Shown: in pieces, positions 62,596 to 64,000 of the stretch
Position numbering within the stretch: position 1 is the stretch's first letter
Layout: every line of letters starts with the position of its first letter
From: Pedobacter sp. KBW06
GTDB lineage: Bacteria > Bacteroidota > Bacteroidia > Sphingobacteriales > Sphingobacteriaceae
Assembly: GCF_003852525.1 (NCBI RefSeq)
Contig: NZ_QAJL01000006.1
Coordinates: forward strand, 63,501-127,500
Direction: 5' to 3'
Length of the DNA stretch: 64,000 bases
Position numbers and translations under genes: made by a program
The notes under the pieces: model-generated
Seen by the model: the letters and a program-made list of their open reading frames with translations, nothing else
Told to the model about the DNA's origin: nothing
The model's database searches: none

Positions 62596-63102
62596 TTATC
62601 TGAACATTTTAACAATAGATCCCCAAAACCAGCTCTCCTCTGCCTTGATCATGGTATCCAGTGTTTTATCTACGTTCTTAGCCAGTTTATTAATGTCGGT
62701 CACCGATTTATGGAAGGTCAGGTATTCCGGATCTTTAGGGTCTCCTTTTACATTGGAAAGTTCGTCCAGAATTTTCACAACCGGATCAAGTTCTCTCTTT
62801 CTTCTTTCTTTAGCGACTTGTTTAGCAATGTTCCAGGTGTCTTTATCTGCAAAGAAATACTCTTTACGCTCGCCCGCCCGATGTTGCTTTTCGACCAGAC
62901 CCCATCCGATCAGGTCCCTCAGGGTCATGTTTGCATTGCCCCTGGAAATACTGAGGGCATCCATGATCTGTTCTGTAGTGAGGGCCTCAGGCGAGACCAG
63001 CAACAAGGCATGCACCTGAGCCATGGTACGGTTTATCCCCCATTCTGAACCCAGTTTACCCCAGGCTTCTATAAATTTCTGTTTTGCTTCTGCCAGTTCC
63101 AT
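62596..63102 (-). CDS. GbsR/MarR-family transcriptional regulator
   Basis: A 168-residue winged-helix protein. FIEAWGKLGSEWGINRTMAQ is the GbsR-type N-terminal helix, followed by the HTH ALTTEQIMDALSISRGNANM and the wing VEKQHRAGERKEYFF. GbsR proteins in Bacillus sense choline and control glycine betaine synthesis; many homologues have other roles. It lies upstream of the SRPBCC gene by 82 bases on the same strand and may regulate it. No osmolyte gene is nearby. Confidence 0.9.
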   Translation of the reverse strand: MELAEAKQKFIEAWGKLGSEWGINRTMAQVHALLLVSPEALTTEQIMDALSISRGNANMTLRDLIGWGLVEKQHRAGERKEYFFADKDTWNIAKQVAKERRKRELDPVVKILDELSNVKGDPKDPEYLTFHKSVTDINKLAKNVDKTLDTMIKAEESWFWGSIVKMFR

Positions 63103-63214
63103 AATACAAACATAACATAAGTTATCAAACTTTCAAAATATACTGAAAGTTTAATTAAAAAAATAGAGCGTGGATTGGAGCGTGCTGCCAAATGAGTGTT
63201 GAAATGACCAGCAA

Positions 63215-63240
63215 ATAAAAAAACCCGCCTGAGCGGGTTT
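63215..63240 (-). terminator. Intrinsic terminator of the last sigma-factor gene
   Basis: AAACCCGCCTGAGCGGGTTT (63221-63240) with a run of seven T on the minus strand. It begins 20 bases after the stop and is identical to the hairpin at 29642-29661. Confidence 0.92.
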
Positions 63241-63260
63241 ATGTATGAAGTCAGCCTCGG

Positions 63261-63782
63261 TTAATTCAGTTTAACCCGATCCTTGTACATTTTTAATTGT
63301 TCTTTCAGTACCTGTCTGGCCACATGGATTCTTGTTTTCACCGTACCGATCGGGATCTCGAGTTCTTCGGCTATTTCATGGTATTTATATCCCTCAAAAT
63401 ACCTTAAAAAAGGACCGGAATATTCAGGCTGTAATTTCGCCAGCGCCCTGTGGATATCCTCCATCACAAATTTATTCTCCGCCTGGTTGTTCGCAGCACT
63501 GTTGCGCAGCTGGTAAGGAGTTAAATCGTCTGTGGTATCAATCAACGCGAGTTTTCTGCTGCTTTTACGGTAATCATTAATGAAAGTGTTTCTCATGATG
63601 GTATACAGCCAGCCCCTCAGATTGGTACCTTGCTTATACATGGCATGATAACGGATGGCTTTGATCAGGGTATCCTGAACCAGGTCATTAGCGTCCTCCA
63701 CATCATTCGTAAACTTCATGGCGAAAGCTTCAAGGCAGGAACGGTGATCACAAATCTGATGATTTAAAGAAATATTTTTCAT
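63261..63782 (-). CDS. ECF sigma factor, third copy
   Basis: A 173-residue sigma-70 protein. Region 2 reads FAMKFTNDVEDANDLVQDTL and GTNLRGWLYTIMRNTFINDY; region 4 reads FEGYKYHEIAEELEIPIGTV and KTRIHVARQVLKEQL. Unlike the two others it has no FecR gene beside it and is followed at once by a terminator, so it is probably monocistronic. It belongs to the general stress-type ECF group of Bacteroidota rather than the SusCD-linked group. The signal it responds to is unknown. Confidence 0.92.
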   Translation of the reverse strand: MKNISLNHQICDHRSCLEAFAMKFTNDVEDANDLVQDTLIKAIRYHAMYKQGTNLRGWLYTIMRNTFINDYRKSSRKLALIDTTDDLTPYQLRNSAANNQAENKFVMEDIHRALAKLQPEYSGPFLRYFEGYKYHEIAEELEIPIGTVKTRIHVARQVLKEQLKMYKDRVKLN

Positions 63783-64000
63783 AGGTAGATGATTTTTAAT
63801 TGCTTTTCAATAGGTAAGCTGTCAGATTCAAATGATGTACCAAATTCAAGCTCAAAAAACAGCCAAAACATACAAAAATTTATTAATACACCTCTTTTTC
63901 TCAATTTCAGGCTTAGTTTCAATGAAATTTCCGGTAAGCTGCGATAAAAGAGCAGAAAAAAAACCTCCGGGAACACAAATTGGCATCATTGATGTCTGGG
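63783..64000. other. Upstream region of the last sigma-factor gene, to the window edge
   Basis: About 218 AT-rich bases. No gene is convincing here; the 65-codon minus-strand frame at 63779-63976 overlaps the sigma-factor start and is not protein-like. The promoter of the sigma gene should lie in it. Confidence 0.4.

Noticed and set aside
1..64000. tRNA, rRNA, CRISPR arrays, insertion sequences or prophage genes
   Set aside because: I looked on both strands and saw none; a tRNAscan or ISfinder run would be needed to exclude short or decayed ones.

Overview
The window looks like the chromosome of a Sphingobacteriaceae-type Bacteroidota, most like Pedobacter. The signs are two SusC/SusD pairs each with its own ECF sigma factor and FecR-type anti-sigma factor, SusC proteins with an STN domain and the long N-terminal leader seen in Pedobacter, lipoproteins with short lipoboxes, at least one promoter of the TTG-N19-TAnnTTTG type, and few strong Shine-Dalgarno sequences. 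The genus is inferred from gene style; no rRNA, tRNA or CRISPR array was seen.

Positions 1-12,218 form an AT-rich defence or mobile island, entirely on the minus strand. One part (1-4,108) has a D12 adenine methyltransferase, a fusion of a PD-(D/E)XK-like nuclease domain to a DGQHR (DndB-like) domain, a multi-span membrane protein, and the start of a second DGQHR protein. The other (4,728-12,218) has a DpnII/MboI-like restriction nuclease, an uncharacterised protein, a double-HKD phospholipase-D-type protein and a Snf2-like helicase; the last three are translationally packed. An 11-G tract lies between the nuclease gene and the other three. I see no dnd sulfur-transfer genes, integrase or transposase here.

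Positions 12,855-21,005 (plus strand) hold sigma factor, FecR, SusC, SusD and a TlpA-like thioredoxin: a trans-envelope-regulated uptake locus without glycoside hydrolases. Positions 21,070-29,508 (minus strand) carry small accessory genes (DUF1266, DUF2314-ankyrin, DUF1062, DUF4136 and orphans), a LytS/LytTR two-component pair, and a patch of broken genes around 25.8-26.6 kb.

Positions 29,693-39,469 are a stress, redox and detoxification region: an AraC-MFS-siderophore-interacting-protein operon, two near-duplicate alpha/beta hydrolases in opposite orientation, a Crp/Fnr regulator, a F420-reductase-like NADP-binding protein, a pirin, a SnoaL-like protein, an isochorismatase-fold hydrolase and another AraC regulator. 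Two exact and one near-exact TTGAT-N4-ATCAA boxes sit beside the pirin gene, and the nearby Crp/Fnr protein has the matching E-x-x-S-R recognition helix.

Positions 39,544-56,079 (minus strand) are a complete polysaccharide utilisation locus: sigma factor, FecR, SusC, SusD, a PKD lipoprotein, a DUF5009/HGSNAT-like membrane protein, a DUF4874/DUF4832 protein, GH31, a beta-helix lipoprotein, an N-acetylhexosamine-kinase-like protein and a GH109-like protein. Together these suggest an N-acetylhexosamine-containing glycan, perhaps alpha-GalNAc linked. Positions 57,344-61,176 are a myo-inositol module: a LacI regulator with a perfect palindromic operator, myo-inositol oxygenase and a sodium/solute symporter. 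The window ends with a DUF5519 protein, an SRPBCC membrane protein, a GbsR/MarR regulator and a third ECF sigma factor.
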